Notes under the pieces: model-generated
What the model saw: the letters and a program-made list of their open reading frames with translations, nothing else
The model's database searches: none
Told to the model about the DNA's origin: nothing
Origin: Clostridiales bacterium
GTDB taxonomy: Bacteria > Bacillota > Clostridia > Oscillospirales > Acutalibacteraceae
NCBI GenBank assembly: GCA_019418545.1
Contig: DYBQ01000011.1
Location: forward strand, 1 to 52,842
DNA: 52,842 nt
Direction: 5' to 3'
Program-made: the position numbers and the translations under genes
Shown: piece after piece, positions 36,501-47,600 of the stretch
Layout: every line of letters starts with the position of its first letter
Numbering within the stretch: the first letter of the stretch is position 1

Positions 36501-39500
36501 CTGGCTGTCGGTTCCCTCTACAATGGAAACACCGTCTTCAGCACCGCTAATCTGCTCCCATTTGTAGGTGAGCAAGCCTCCGGGGAGGCCATCATCAGTA
36601 ACTTCGGGTTTAATGGAAAGGGTTTCGCCCTGCTCGATTCCCAAGCCGCTTTCCATACGTACTACAGGCGCCGTATTCTCAGAAGGCGTTACAGTCAAAT
36701 CGTTGTCATAAATCTGGATTTCTTTCACGCCGGTATAATAGTTACTGTTGTGAATGATGGAAACACGGATTTTAGAAGTGGAAACTTCTGTAAACTCTAC
36801 ATTGTTGTAGTTGCTTGCTACAACTGCGGGATACCGGTACTGTCCGGTAACAGGCTTATAAGCCTGTGCCTCTTCGTCCCAATACTCTATGCTGAAGGAC
36901 TGCGGGGTGCTGAAGCCAGTCGGATAACCATTCCGGGTCCCCACTGTCTGACGGTCGTTGTAGAAGTAAATCTTTACATTATCAACCGTCTTTACTTCGC
37001 CAAAGTCAAAATCAATGCTGTCAACAGAATTGGGAGTACCGCTGAACAGTGCGGTATGCTGAGTCTTTTTGCTTTCATCTGTAAAGGTAATGCCGCCGCC
37101 GGTAACGGTAGAACCGTCCGCAACGTTCTGGATATCAGACTTGGAATCAATATAGGTGGAGGTAATGGTTGTGCCCTCTGCCATAGCCAGGTTTTCACTG
37201 TTATGCTCCAAATCGATACCGGCCTTGTTGAACATATCAACAGCCTTCTCATTGTCGGCCAGAGAAGTCTCATTAGCAGTTGCTACAGGGGTTGCAGAAC
37301 CAATTTCATACAGGATTTCGGTGTTGCTGTTGTCACCAGCTGCTCCGTCCACATCACCGTCAGGCAGTTCTACCTTACCGGTATCGGGGTCATAAATCAC
37401 ATGGGACATTTCATTGGTAGTAAAGACGCGCTCATTGCCAATGTACAGGGAGAAGCCAGTGGGAATACCTTCATAATGGGCTTCCTTAGCGGGGTCCTGC
37501 CATACGATGGTCAAATCCTGGTCATGATAGCGGATATTGTCTACAGTAAAGTAGTCATAATCCACGCCCAGAGGCCACAGCTCAATCTTATTGTCCTCTC
37601 TAGCCTGGAGACCAGCAATATCTTCAATAACGCTGAAGTCCATCATACCCAGGGTATCATGGTGAATCCAGGAGCGGATGATTTCTCCAGTAGGAGTGGA
37701 CTCAGTGGTTCCGTCCATGCCAAAATCTTCGGTCCAGAAGAATTCAGCAGAATCCATATAATCGGTGTTGCCTTCTTCAATGCAGTTCAGCCATGCGCCC
37801 CACTCAAACAGGGTCTTGTACACATCTGCATCAATATTATCAACAGGATAATACCGCATGGAAGTGCGAACTGTATTCAGATAGTTACCAAAGTTGCACC
37901 ATGCAAAGTGGTCGCAGCAGGTCTTATCGGAATCCCATGCCAGACTTTCCACTCTCTTCAGAATGCTGTTCTGGTCAGCTGTATAGAACGGGAAAATGGG
38001 ATAATAATCCGGGTCAGCATAGTCATACAGCTGCGTTGCATACTTTGCATAATCAGGATACTCCTCAGCCTCCAGCTGGCTGGGTACCAAGCGGAAGTTG
38101 AAAACAAAGAAGTTGTTGTCTCTCCACGGCACATATTCGCCGGTTGCCACTTTCAGGCCAAGGAAACTGCCTTCGCCATTGGTATCGGCAATTCCATCCC
38201 CTCTGCCGTTAGCAGCTTCAAAGTCGGTGCCGTCATACCACATATTTTCCATTACAGCATTGCGAATATCTTCTGCCTTCTGCTCCATGAGCTGCTGGTT
38301 TTCGGTATCGCCCAAAGCTGCATACATTTGAGCCGCTGCCACTGCATTGGCATAAGTGGTAGCCGTACCATCGAGACGAGCATAGTTGCCGTCGCTGGAA
38401 GTTTCATTCCAGTGCATACCGATGCAGTCACCGTCGTTGCCGGTAATGGGGCCATGGTTATAAATAATCAGATTTTCATATTTGCCGCTGCCGCCAAAAC
38501 GGTTCAGGGTGCCCAATACATCATACTTGGAGTAATCGGCAAACTTCTGGAGGATTTCTTCTCCGCCGCCGTGAATCTTATAGGCTTCCCATCCAACCTG
38601 AGAGGTGTTCTGCATCATATCCCAGGTCCAGGTGTTGGGGCGTCCGGGGTTGTTCTTATAGTTATCATCGCCGGAATATTCGCCCTGTGCCATCCAGGTA
38701 CCATATACATAAGAGGGGTCACGCAGCCATTTCAAATCCTGCATTGCCCACGGCACACTAACGGTAATACCATTGTTATAGCCCAGCACACCCTCCATGT
38801 TCATGGGGAACTGCCAGTCATTTCCGGGAATGTTGGCTTCCAGCAGGTTAAAGCGGTTGCACCACCAACGGTAGTAAATAACCTTCTTCACATTCTCATC
38901 AGGAATATCGATGTAAGGGATGTTGTCAGCCCACCACTCGTTATACATCTTTACCTGAGCGGCAAAGGCCTCATCATTGGTGGTATAGCCCTTAAACTCA
39001 TCATACTGCTCCTGAGACTGGGGAATCTCGTCTGCCAGCCAGCCCATTACGACCTTCTGGTCAACGGTTTCACCGGCAGGAACGGTAATCTCACGAACCA
39101 GACTGTTTCCAGAAGGAGTCATTTCCGTACCGCTCAAACGCACGTCCACATAGGACATAGCTTCTACAGTATTCAGTCCAGAAGTACCAATCATTGTGGG
39201 GCAAGCCACATGGCTGGCCACCAGTTCGTCACCCTCAGAACCTGTAGTAAAGGGGGATTTTACGGTCATAGTAAAGGTAATAGGCTCAGAAGAATTATTT
39301 GTAAATTCATACAGAGCTACTGCCGTATTGCCATAAGTAATAAACTTCTTTTGATTGATAGAGAGGTTGCCAGAAGTAAAGGTCTGGTTTTCGTGGCTGG
39401 GATAATTCTTCCGCAAGCTGGTATCCTCACTGGGAGTTCCGCCAGAAAGGGATACATTAAAAATAGAATTCTGTCCCAGTGTATCTGCATAATAAACAGA

Positions 39501-39881
39501 ACCGACAAAGCCTAAGCTGGAAGGAGAATGGGTCTTCAAATACAGTGCGCTGCCGCGGCTAAACAGGATGTTGGCATCGCTGTCGGGAATCACCCCTTCG
39601 TTTACCAGCAATTCATCCAGCCAGGGAAGGTCTGAATTATCTTCGGCAAACTTTTCAAAATCAAAATCTTCAATAGCCTGCATCATTTCAGACACAGTTT
39701 CCGCGCTAAAATCTACGCCCTCGGGAGCAATATAATTGTCCTGCCAAGGAGCCTTTTCGGGCAAATCTTCCACTGGCGTTCCCATTGTATAGTTGGCGTT
39801 AACAGAAATTGCCATACTGGAAGCCAACATCGACACAGCCAGCAGGATAGCGCCGGCTCTTTTCGCAAACTTTTTTGCCAT
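33549..39881 (-). CDS. Secreted GH121-like beta-L-arabinobiosidase, paralogue A
   Basis: This 2110-residue surface enzyme has a signal peptide (AGAILLAVSMLASSMA) and a catalytic region (about 30-880) that I recognise as GH121, the family of Bifidobacterium longum HypBA2. Shared landmarks are LGFVGSVYYADT, YNEWWADNIPYIDIP, EGVLGYNN, RSWIHH and REDNKIELWP. HypBA2 releases beta-arabinobiose from hydroxyproline-linked arabinosides of extensins. Behind it lie three F5/8-type C modules (about 894-1057, 1236-1379 and 1540-1695), a PKD-like domain, a Big_4-like domain, seven FIVAR modules, and a tail AQTGD-membrane segment-WKKRKVVG. The start at 39881 (MAKKFAKRAG) has AAGGAGG 12 bases upstream. Two LacI-type palindromes precede it. 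Confidence 0.8.
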   Translation of the reverse strand: MAKKFAKRAGAILLAVSMLASSMAISVNANYTMGTPVEDLPEKAPWQDNYIAPEGVDFSAETVSEMMQAIEDFDFEKFAEDNSDLPWLDELLVNEGVIPDSDANILFSRGSALYLKTHSPSSLGFVGSVYYADTLGQNSIFNVSLSGGTPSEDTSLRKNYPSHENQTFTSGNLSINQKKFITYGNTAVALYEFTNNSSEPITFTMTVKSPFTTGSEGDELVASHVACPTMIGTSGLNTVEAMSYVDVRLSGTEMTPSGNSLVREITVPAGETVDQKVVMGWLADEIPQSQEQYDEFKGYTTNDEAFAAQVKMYNEWWADNIPYIDIPDENVKKVIYYRWWCNRFNLLEANIPGNDWQFPMNMEGVLGYNNGITVSVPWAMQDLKWLRDPSYVYGTWMAQGEYSGDDNYKNNPGRPNTWTWDMMQNTSQVGWEAYKIHGGGEEILQKFADYSKYDVLGTLNRFGGSGKYENLIIYNHGPITGNDGDCIGMHWNETSSDGNYARLDGTATTYANAVAAAQMYAALGDTENQQLMEQKAEDIRNAVMENMWYDGTDFEAANGRGDGIADTNGEGSFLGLKVATGEYVPWRDNNFFVFNFRLVPSQLEAEEYPDYAKYATQLYDYADPDYYPIFPFYTADQNSILKRVESLAWDSDKTCCDHFAWCNFGNYLNTVRTSMRYYPVDNIDADVYKTLFEWGAWLNCIEEGNTDYMDSAEFFWTEDFGMDGTTESTPTGEIIRSWIHHDTLGMMDFSVIEDIAGLQAREDNKIELWPLGVDYDYFTVDNIRYHDQDLTIVWQDPAKEAHYEGIPTGFSLYIGNERVFTTNEMSHVIYDPDTGKVELPDGDVDGAAGDNSNTEILYEIGSATPVATANETSLADNEKAVDMFNKAGIDLEHNSENLAMAEGTTITSTYIDSKSDIQNVADGSTVTGGGITFTDESKKTQHTALFSGTPNSVDSIDFDFGEVKTVDNVKIYFYNDRQTVGTRNGYPTGFSTPQSFSIEYWDEEAQAYKPVTGQYRYPAVVASNYNNVEFTEVSTSKIRVSIIHNSNYYTGVKEIQIYDNDLTVTPSENTAPVVRMESGLGIEQGETLSIKPEVTDDGLPGGLLTYKWEQISGAEDGVSIVEGTDSQPVFKATFNTIGTYQFRLTVSDGELETVVEFPVTCYVPTGGLEEMMKPFETLNGRYQRNSDDFTKESWNVLQSALTFANDILDAGVYSSQDIDYATEYLRLAIEGLEYKNVALLATPSTSFVSSWENLNAVNDGYVPTTSADMNDADGGQYGNWSSTDPEWVAYTWDEPVTINSSSVYFFDDGGGVQVPGSYTLEYWDDETGAYVPVSNMSEQTLNKNAFNTVTFDEVTTTKFRITMTSGGASTGIKEWRVLTNVESTPADHGAITEIASVQVNTTVNVMPVLPEMVVVTYEDGAKGLEPVQWEEISPDKLTVATNFSILGTVEGSDRSASCLINVLYDKAALKALIDKAQALLDNQQNYEATDEQWQALESAISAAESAYNNGSATQGDINAAQSAIEDAINNIRIKDPYAAATPSASYTPTWNDVNGLNDGVWGENSGEDLGSNMWACWGAPDDPWVQYSWDIPVELSSMDIMYFDNRASDPTYNGESLEEWGGIAIPISQELYYLDENGEWVEITTDMMAEGGLATELDVFNTTTFTEPITTTAIKLQMHRNGLATGIMEWIVYSDSDEEPTVDRTELNNALAVAGELAEGAYTPASWSVLKEAVDAANALAEDADQATVDAAAKAINDAMAALIKVADRTDLESALAAAEAVTEEELNSCTPASVEVFQNAWEEAKAVNDNLDATQEQVNDAADALLAAIDGLAPVGNKALLEKTYEYALTLSTEGVTDSAVKAFEDAKTAAKAVLDDPNATQEMIDSAWDNLLEGIWALGLTQGDKTMLEQLIVKAEAMMDDADKYVQTNWQQLVDALDKANEVMADGDAMEEDVQPAAEALLNAILAQRYKADKSILNDLVNKAEAMDISGYSAESVAMFTAALQNAKVVLADATLSVDDQAVVDEAVDELNNAIENLSADTNEPSGDEDKDDSATSKPGNSEEDSSDNSASDGAQTGDMTPVLPVAVVAVIAAAGIVLIWKKRKVVG

Positions 39882-39954
39882 TGTTTTTGGTTGCCTCCTT
39901 TTCATAAACACTGTTCGTTTTCACCCGTCTTAAAGTTTTTTTATCCCTCCTTGT

Positions 39955-39979
39955 AGTTTGTTTAAACGTTTAATCAAAG
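39955..39979. promoter_or_regulatory. LacI-type operator, proximal, of GH121-like gene A
   Basis: A perfect 12-bp palindrome TTAAACGTTTAA (39962-39973) lies in the longer near-palindrome TTTGTTTAAACG / CGTTTAATCAAAG. The central CG and A/T-rich arms are typical of LacI/GalR sites. Confidence 0.75.
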
Positions 39980-40065
39980 TCGTGCACGTAATTTCAAATA
40001 TCACTTTGTATATTTCAAACTATTGCACATAACCAAGTCGATAACCGGCATAAAATTTAAACTCT

Positions 40066-40089
40066 TTTTTGATTAAACGTTTAATAAAA
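40066..40089. promoter_or_regulatory. LacI-type operator, distal, of GH121-like gene A
   Basis: A perfect 14-bp palindrome ATTAAACGTTTAAT (40072-40085) shares its flanks (TTTTG left, AAAAG right) with the proximal site. The centres are 111 bases apart, a spacing that allows looping by a tetramer or cooperative dimers. Confidence 0.75.
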
Positions 40090-40277
40090 GTTGTAAAAAA
40101 ATAGAGCTATTCCTGCTTTTTTCCGAACCAAGCAGGAAGCATTTTTTACTGCCGGTATTTCCTATTTCTCCTATATAATATAAAATAACCTGTGATTTGT
40201 CAATAGTTTTTCGTGTCTTTTTTCCAGAAATTTTGAGATGTTCGTTTTTCTGTTTTTTGTCTCCGATTTTTGTTGTT

Positions 40278-40289
40278 TAAAACGTTTTA
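40278..40289. promoter_or_regulatory. Extra AAACGTTT palindrome near the lacI terminator
   Basis: TAAAACGTTTTA is a perfect 12-bp palindrome of the same type, placed about 400 bases upstream of gene A and just beyond the LacI-gene terminator. It may be an auxiliary operator or chance. Confidence 0.4.
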
Positions 40290-40312
40290 TTTTACGCATG
40301 CTCTTATTCAAC

Positions 40313-40363
40313 AAAAATCCTCCTGCCAATACAAATTTCATTCGTATTGACAGGAGGATTTTC
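40313..40363 (-). terminator. Terminator of the LacI-family gene
   Basis: AAAATCCTCCTG(T/C)CAATAC forms a long hairpin with its complement around an 11-base loop. On the minus strand it ends GGATTTTTG. Confidence 0.85.
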
Positions 40364-40413
40364 CAGACTCTCCCCATTTCCTATGGACAGAAAAGATGGT
40401 TTTCACACCCGTA

Positions 40414-41451
40414 CTATTTTATTTTTTTTACGGATGCCCGTGGGATGAGGGTACATTCCATTTGAAGAAGAAGATTATCCTCTGCCTTATGTTTATTTGC
40501 TAAAATTCCAATCAGCAGCTCCGCTGCTTTGTTGCCAATATTAAACAGGGGGAGCTCTATGGTAGATAGAGCCGGATAATATGCTTCTGATATTTCCCGG
40601 TTATCAAACCCCATGACGGAAATGTCCTCCCCAACAGACAGCCCCAATTCACTGGCCATTTGATATACACCGCCAGCCATAATATCATTCATGCAGAAAA
40701 AGGCTCTTACACCCCGCGCATACAGCTTTTTGGCCGCTTTATATCCAGACTCTCTTCCCCAATCGCCATGTTCTACCAGCATTGGGTTATAAAGCTGCTC
40801 GCTTTCATACAAAGCCAGCTGATATCCTAAAAGGCGAAGCTGTGTATGCCGGCTCTGCATGGGTCCAGCAATCAGCCCAACTTTTTCATGACCATTTTTC
40901 AGCAAATAACGGGTAGCCATATAGGCTGCCTTATTATCGTCAAACACTACCGATGGTACCTGGCTCAAATCTGCATAACTATAGGCCACTACTACCGGCA
41001 CACGGATTTCCCGGGGAATACATTCCAATTCCCGACAATGGCATCCTACATAAATAATCCCATCAACCTGCTTGGAGAGGAGCACCTGAATTTCGTCTTC
41101 CAAAATTGCAGCATACTCTTCTGTTTCCCGAAAATCAATGCCATATTTCTTATTCAACCGCAGGTTTTCCAAAATAAAATGGTAATGATGGTCATCGCAA
41201 TAGCTATTAATGCCATCTACAATTTCCGGTGTATTAAAAACAGTCAAATCCTCCGTAATAACCCCAATAGTATTGGTGCTTTGCTGCTTCAGGCTGCGCG
41301 CATTATAATTCGGCGTATAGTGATATTCCCGCACTACTGCCATTACCTTCTTAACCGTTTCTTCACTGGCACCGCCTTTGTGATTTAAGATATTGGATAC
41401 GGTAGCAATGGATACATTCGCCTTCTTTGCAATCTCTTTGATGGTTGCCAT
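40414..41451 (-). CDS. LacI-family transcriptional regulator
   Basis: This 345-residue repressor has an N-terminal helix-turn-helix (IKEIAKKANVSIATVSNILN), the hinge (NYNARSLKQQSTNTIGVI) and a periplasmic-binding-protein-like sensing domain with typical stretches (VDGIIYVG, VGLIAGP, RGVRAFFCMNDIMAGGVY, ISVMGFDN, LSTIELPL). It sits between the two GH121-like genes, and palindromes of its expected type (centre ACGT) lie ahead of both and ahead of the ABC importer. It is therefore the likely local repressor, relieved by an arabino-oligosaccharide. I start it at ATG 41451; a GTG nine bases earlier is possible. Confidence 0.93.
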   Translation of the reverse strand: MATIKEIAKKANVSIATVSNILNHKGGASEETVKKVMAVVREYHYTPNYNARSLKQQSTNTIGVITEDLTVFNTPEIVDGINSYCDDHHYHFILENLRLNKKYGIDFRETEEYAAILEDEIQVLLSKQVDGIIYVGCHCRELECIPREIRVPVVVAYSYADLSQVPSVVFDDNKAAYMATRYLLKNGHEKVGLIAGPMQSRHTQLRLLGYQLALYESEQLYNPMLVEHGDWGRESGYKAAKKLYARGVRAFFCMNDIMAGGVYQMASELGLSVGEDISVMGFDNREISEAYYPALSTIELPLFNIGNKAAELLIGILANKHKAEDNLLLQMECTLIPRASVKKIK

Positions 41452-41523
41452 AAAACTCACACTTCCGACACACTCATATTTATCCCCGGATGCCGCACAA
41501 TCCGCATCTCAAAGTTCATGCCT

Positions 41524-41552
41524 ATCATACCACAGAATCATTTTTCAATCAA
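41524..41552 (-). promoter_or_regulatory. Promoter of the LacI-family gene
   Basis: The minus strand reads TTGATT (41552-41547), 17 bases, then TATGAT (41529-41524). No AAACGTTT palindrome overlaps it, so strong autorepression is not suggested. Confidence 0.7.
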
Positions 41553-41595
41553 ACACTCTGAAAATAATTTTACAATTTTCGTGTATACATCAACG

Positions 41596-41641
41596 AAAAA
41601 AGGGGGTTCTGCCGCGGCTCAACGCCGCAGCAGAGCCCCCT
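41596..41641 (-). terminator. Terminator of GH121-like gene B
   Basis: AGGGGGCTCTGC, a GCGGC inner stem and the complementary arm, followed on the minus strand by six T, lie 46 bases after the gene's stop. Confidence 0.9.
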
Positions 41642-41687
41642 AGCATCCGTTTATGGATTATGTTGGTCTCTTATACCGGGATATAAA

Positions 41688-44600
41688 TTAACCGTTTTCC
41701 CCTTTTCTTCTCACCAATACCAATGCAGAAGCTGCTATCAGTGCCGCTGCAGATGCTGCTACAGCAACAGGAAGCACCATATTATTATCTCCGGTCTGGG
41801 TACTGCCAGAGGAAGCAGGTGCATCATTGTTGGACTGAGAGCCCTCCGCCTTAGAGGAATCATTGGTTGTATTCCCCGATGCGGAGTTATTACCCTGTGC
41901 AGAATCTGTATTATCTTCTCCCTCGCTATCAGAAGGCGTATTCCCATCATCGGGAACCTCTTGCCCGCTGTCTGCGCTCAGGTTTTTAATAGCATTATTC
42001 AGCTCGTTAACAGCCTGGTCCACCACGGCCTGGTCATCAACACTCAGGGTTGCATCAGCCAAAACAGTGCGGGCATTATACAATGCTGCACTAAACACCT
42101 GTACGCTCTCCAACGAATACCCGCTCAAATCCATGGCTTCTGCTTTATTTACCAGCTCTTCCAAAATGGATTTGTCAGCCTTAAAACGCTGTGCCAAAAT
42201 GGCATTGAGAAGGGTATCTGCTACAGGCTCAATATCGCTGTCCATAGCATCCCCATCTTCCATTACCTTCTTAGCGGCATCCAAAGCATCCACCAGCTGC
42301 TGCCAGTTGGTCTGTACATATTTGCCAGCATTTTCTGCCATGGAATCTGCTTTTGCAATCAGCTGTTCCAGCATCGTCTTGTCGCCTTGTACCAGGCCCA
42401 AGCCCCAAATGCCTTCCAGCAGATTATCCCATGCAGTATCCACCATTTCCTGGGTTGCATCAGGATTATCCAAAACGGCTTTGGCTTCTGCCATTACCTG
42501 TATAAAGTATGCCTTCGCACTGTCGGTAACACCTTCGGTGTCCAGTGTCAGTGCATATTCATAGGTCTTTTCTAACAATCCCTTGTTGCCAACGGGAACC
42601 AGGCCATTCATAGCAGCTCCCAAATTGGTAACGGCCTCATTGACCTGCTCCTGGGTAGCATCCAAGTTTTCATTCACCGCTTTGGCTTCTGCCAGTGCGT
42701 TCTGGAATGCCTCAACAGAAGAAGGAGTATAGCCATCCAGGCCTTCTTCCTCCAGTTTCTCTGCTGCTGCCAACGTTTCTTCCAAATCGGTCCGGTCAGC
42801 CGGATGCGCCAGTGCTGCCTGTGCATCGGTCAGAGCCTTCAAAGCTTCTGCTATATCGGCTTCTGTTGCAGCAGCATTGTCATACACCTTTTCAGCCTGT
42901 TCCAAAGCCGTTTGGAAAGCCTCCCAAGAGCCAGGAGTATAGGTGTTGTCATTGTTTTCGATGCCCTGGGCAGCCAGAATCGCTTCATTCAGCTCACTCT
43001 TGTCAGGAGCTTCTGCAGCGCCTTCGCCAGTCAGCATCCATTCGATAATGCCGGTTGCCATGGTATCACCCTGAGCATATCCATCGGCAGTATCTTCTGT
43101 TGCCTGACGAACCAAATTGATTCTCAGTGCAGTTGTAGTAACCGGCTCATTAAATACAGTTTCGTTAAAGGCGTCCCGCTCGGTGCCAAATCCGGCTCCT
43201 TCAATGGTCACCCATTCGCCGTCGCCGTTCAGATACTGATAGGTATAACTATCAGGAACTGCAACGCCAGGATGGTTGGCTGCGTTATTGCCAGTGCCTC
43301 TGTCATCAAAGAAGTAGACAGAAGAGCCCGTCAGGGTAACTGCCTGCTCCCAGGTGTACTGGACATAAACGGAAACATCTCTGCCCACACCCCAGTTGCC
43401 ATATACATTGGCCTGGTTATTACCGGGAGGTGTTGCGGAGGAATCAGAAAGCACGCCATCGTTCACTGCCGCCACATTATTCCAGCCCGCCGTATAGTTG
43501 GAGCTTGCAGTTGCCGTAAAGGCCGGGTTAGAAGAAGGCGTCAGGGCTTCAAAGGCTTCCCGCAAATCAGACTGCGCAGAATCAATAGCGTCCTGCGTTG
43601 CAGAAGCATTTGCATACACAGCCTTGGCGTTTTCCAGCGCTGCATAGAATGCATCCCACTGTTCTTCTGTGCCCTCATAAGTTACTTCATTGATATTGCC
43701 GCTTTCAATGGTATCCAGCAGCTGCTTTAAGCCAGACTTATCATAAATCACGCTAATCACACAGGAAGCTTTCAGGCTGGTACCTTCCACTTCACCGGTG
43801 ATACTGAACTGAGTAGCAACCGTAATCTTATTGGCGATTTCCGACTCATCCCAAGTAACCGGCAGTTCCTTGGTGGTGCCGTCATCGCAGTTTGCGGTCA
43901 CTGTCTCCGGGAGTTTGGGCCATGCGCCTACCACTGTAGTGACAGAGGCCGGCTCCAAGCTGGAAACTGCGGTGGATTTTTTGAACATGACTTCGCTCAA
44001 GCCAAAATAAGTAGAGCCAAAGTTGCCCTCTCCTGCAACAGGACTATACGTAATTTTGACATACCGGGCTTCTGTACCGGCCATATCAATAATCTGAGCG
44101 GGAATTGTAGCTTCGCCTTCTGCACCGGTGGATGCAGGTGCCTGCTCCAGGGTATAGTCTCCCAGCTTCTCATAGTTCTTGTCGTCCTTAGAGTACCAAA
44201 CGGTGATATTGTTCAGGCCAGAAGTCGGCGTAAAGCCATAGTTCCAAATGCCCATTTCACCAATCTTATAGTTTTTCTTCAAATCGAACTTAACCCAGGC
44301 AGTCTCTTCCGTAGGAGCGGAAGCTTCACCCAAGTAACCGGTGTTCCACTGAGCCATCCAGTTGGTGTTCTCATGCATGGCCTCAAAACCGGAACCTACT
44401 AAACCGGACTTATCCACCAGGTTGGCTGCGGTTACGGCATCATTGGAATTATTTCCAGCAGTTGCCGTTACATCGTCAATATAAGCGCTGACAAATTCCA
44501 TGGGGGTGGTAGAATGGACTCGCCATTCAATAATACCCAATCCAAGGTCAGCAACCATATTTACACGCAGGGCAGTAGTGGTAATCTTATCAAAGGTTGT

Positions 44601-47600
44601 CTTGTTAAATGTACCCTTTACCACACCAAAGCCGCTTGCACCAGGCACATCCACCCAATTGCCTTCCTCATCCAGATACTGAATAGTATAGCTCTTGGGC
44701 TCACGAATGCCGCCATTGTCGTTAAAGAAGTAGATTTCTGTGGAATCAATGGTAACAGCTTCTTCCCAGGTATACTGTACCCACTGGTCCTTGCCTTCCT
44801 GTCCCCAGTCATGCCAAGCACCATGGCTCTTGTCATCATGAGAAGCAGGCTCATAGCCATCGTTCATAGTGGCCAAGCCGCCCAAGTCGCTGTTGGTATA
44901 GGAAGCGGAAGGAGTGGCATAGAAAGCAGCATTATAAATATCACGAACTGCGTCTACTGTAACGATTGTGGTGCTGACAGAACTCAACTCTCCATCGCTC
45001 ACTTCCAGCTGCAAGGTGTATTCGCCCTGCTCTGTAAAGGTCACATCGGTGGTAAAGGCGCTGGCGTCGGAGAACTCAGCCTCTCCGCCTTCGGGAGCAT
45101 CCACAACACTCCAAGTGGGATACAGGCTGCCGGTGGGAAGTCCATCGTCAGAAGCGCTGCCCATCAGAGTTAGGGTGCTGTCCAGGTTGATGGGGTCATA
45201 GCTGCCGGCATCTGCAACCGGAGCCTGGTTCACCGGCTCCTCCACTGTCACGTCATTATCAAAAATTTGAATTTCCTTGACAGCAGTGTTGTATCCCAGT
45301 TTGTGTGTAAACACAATCCGAATTGAGTCTGTTGTGACTTCGGTAAACTCATCATTATTATAGTTTGCCTGAGGCAGTGCCGGGCTCTTATTCTGATTGG
45401 AAGCTACTACATATTCGCCTGTTTCACAGTCCTTATACTGCACAATGTACATGGAAGGCTCACAATAGCCGCCAACCTTTCTGTCATTAAAGAAATACAG
45501 TTTTACGGTATCCACCGTCTTTTGACCGTCAAAGTCAAACTGGATATAATCCGTATCATTTGGGGTCTGATTGAACAAAGCTGCCATCCGGTTCATTTCT
45601 TCGCCATTACCGGAAGTTCCGGGAGAGCCAGAAACTGTTGTTCCATCATTCACCATGGCTAAATCGCGAACGTCCGCAAAGGAGCAGCTAACGTCAGCGC
45701 TCAAAGCCAGGTTTTCGCTGCCGGGATTCTCCAAATCCACACCAATCTGCTGTGCCAACTCTACAACGCGGTCATTGTTATATTCCTGACCTACATAATC
45801 GTTGGCATCATAGGTGTCGGAAACGGTATTTTCGGTAGCGGTAAAGTCAACGTCAATTGCAGCAATCATATCGCTGGGAGCGGAATACCAAACCTCTGCA
45901 TCGGGGTCAGTACCCACTGCGCCTTCAATATTCTCAGGGAATTCCACTTCACCGGTAGCAGGGTCATACACCATATGCACCTGGCTGCTGACATTAGCCA
46001 CCAGTTTGTCGCCAACATAGAGGCTGTATCCTACAGGAATTCCCTCATACTCGGGAGCTTCATTGGTATATACGTCAGGGTCTTGCCAAATGATGGAGAT
46101 GTCGCGGTCGTGATAACGGACGTTATCCACTGCATAATGGTCATAGCTCACACCAACAGGCCACAGCTCAATTTTTTCGTCAGCACGGGGCTGCAGGCCG
46201 GCAATATCCTCAAATACAGAGAAGTTCATCATGCCCAGCACGTTGTTGTGAATCCATGCACGGGTCAGGTTGCCTTCGATTTCGGGGCCATCCATGGGGA
46301 ACTGGATGTTCTGGTCAAAGTAACCGTTAAACCAGAAGAATTCCTCGGAGTCCATCAGAGAAGCATCAGCCACAACCGGGTCATCCTCGGTGCCGGAGCC
46401 AGAAGCCTTTACATAATGGGTAAAGGCCATCCAGTCCATCAGGCGCTCATAGGTGTCAGCGGTGATGTGCTCTGTGGGGTAGTAGCGCAGAGCGGAGGAC
46501 AGCATATTGACATAGTTGCCGCCGTTGCAGAAAGCAAAGTTGTTTGAGCCATAATCCTTGCCGGACTGCTGACCGGGATAGGTAACGCCAAACTCTTCAA
46601 ACTCCGCATCCAGAGCGGGCTTTTTCTCTTCAATACTCACCTGGTCAGCGGTAAAGAAGGGGAATACCGGATACATTTCGGAGTCGTAGTCATTGAGCAT
46701 CTCAATGTATTTGGCGTCATAGTTGTCTTCTCCCTGGGTGGGAACCAAATTGAACTCAAAGGGGAAGAACACATTGTCTCTCCAAGGATTCAGGGTAATC
46801 CCGCTGGAAGTGTTGGAGCCCGTGTGCTGATGCAGGAAGCTGCCGTGGCCGGTATCACCATTTTTATTGGAGAAGTCGTTGGTCCACAGGGTGGTCAGCA
46901 CAGAGTTCTGAATATTGCCTGCCAGCTCATCCAGAGCAGCAGCCTTATCGGCATATTCAGCATTATCGGTGGCTGCTGCCAGCAGGCGATACAGCTCAGC
47001 TGTTGCGGTGGTGTTGGCATATACGGTAGAAGAGCCATCCACACGGCCGTTTACCACGTTGCCAGCACTTCCGTTACTGTAGTTGCGCTTATAGAAAGCG
47101 GAAACGTTATCATTATCATTGCCGGTAATGGGAGGATGTCCATAGTACATCAGGTACTCATCCCAGCCCTTTGCTACCTGCGCGTCGGTTGCGCCATATT
47201 CAGCAAAGGAGCCATATACATCGCCTTCGCCCCATTCAGCAAATTTTTCCAACAAATCGGCAGAACCGCCATGTACCAGATAGTCTTCCAATCCGGAATA
47301 GGTAGTATACTGCATCATATCCCAGCTCCACACACCAGGACGGCCGGGGTTATTCTGATAGTTCTGGTTACCGGAAATTTCGCCCTGTGCAGCCCAAGTA
47401 CCATAGGCATACAGCGGAGTACGGAAGTACTTCAAATCCTGCATAAGCCAGGGTACACTAACAGTAATAACATTGTTGTAGCCCAAAACGCCTTCAAACT
47501 CAGCCGGGAACTGCCAGTCATTGCCGGGAATATTTAAATCCTGAAGATTGAAGCGGCTGGCCCAGAAACGGTAGTAAACCACTTTTTCCATATACTCGTT

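Larger units (their letters stand above)
39882..40413. other. Regulatory region between lacI-type gene and GH121-like gene A
   Basis: This 532-base stretch holds, from right to left, the terminator of the LacI gene, an AAAACGTTTT palindrome, two long operator palindromes 111 bases apart, and the ribosome binding site of gene A. A clear -35/-10 pair could not be fixed between the operators. A 68-codon open frame at 40171-40377 covers the terminator hairpin and is not a gene. Confidence 0.55.

Noticed and set aside
33861..39515. An 1884-codon open frame on the plus strand
   Set aside because: It is antisense to GH121-like gene A, which has a signal peptide, domains, an anchor, a promoter region and a terminator. 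The antisense protein is Ile/Cys/His-rich without domains, and no ribosome binding site precedes it.
40171..40377. A 68-codon minus-strand frame after the LacI gene
   Set aside because: It runs through the LacI terminator hairpin and an operator-like palindrome, is Lys/Arg-rich and has no domain.
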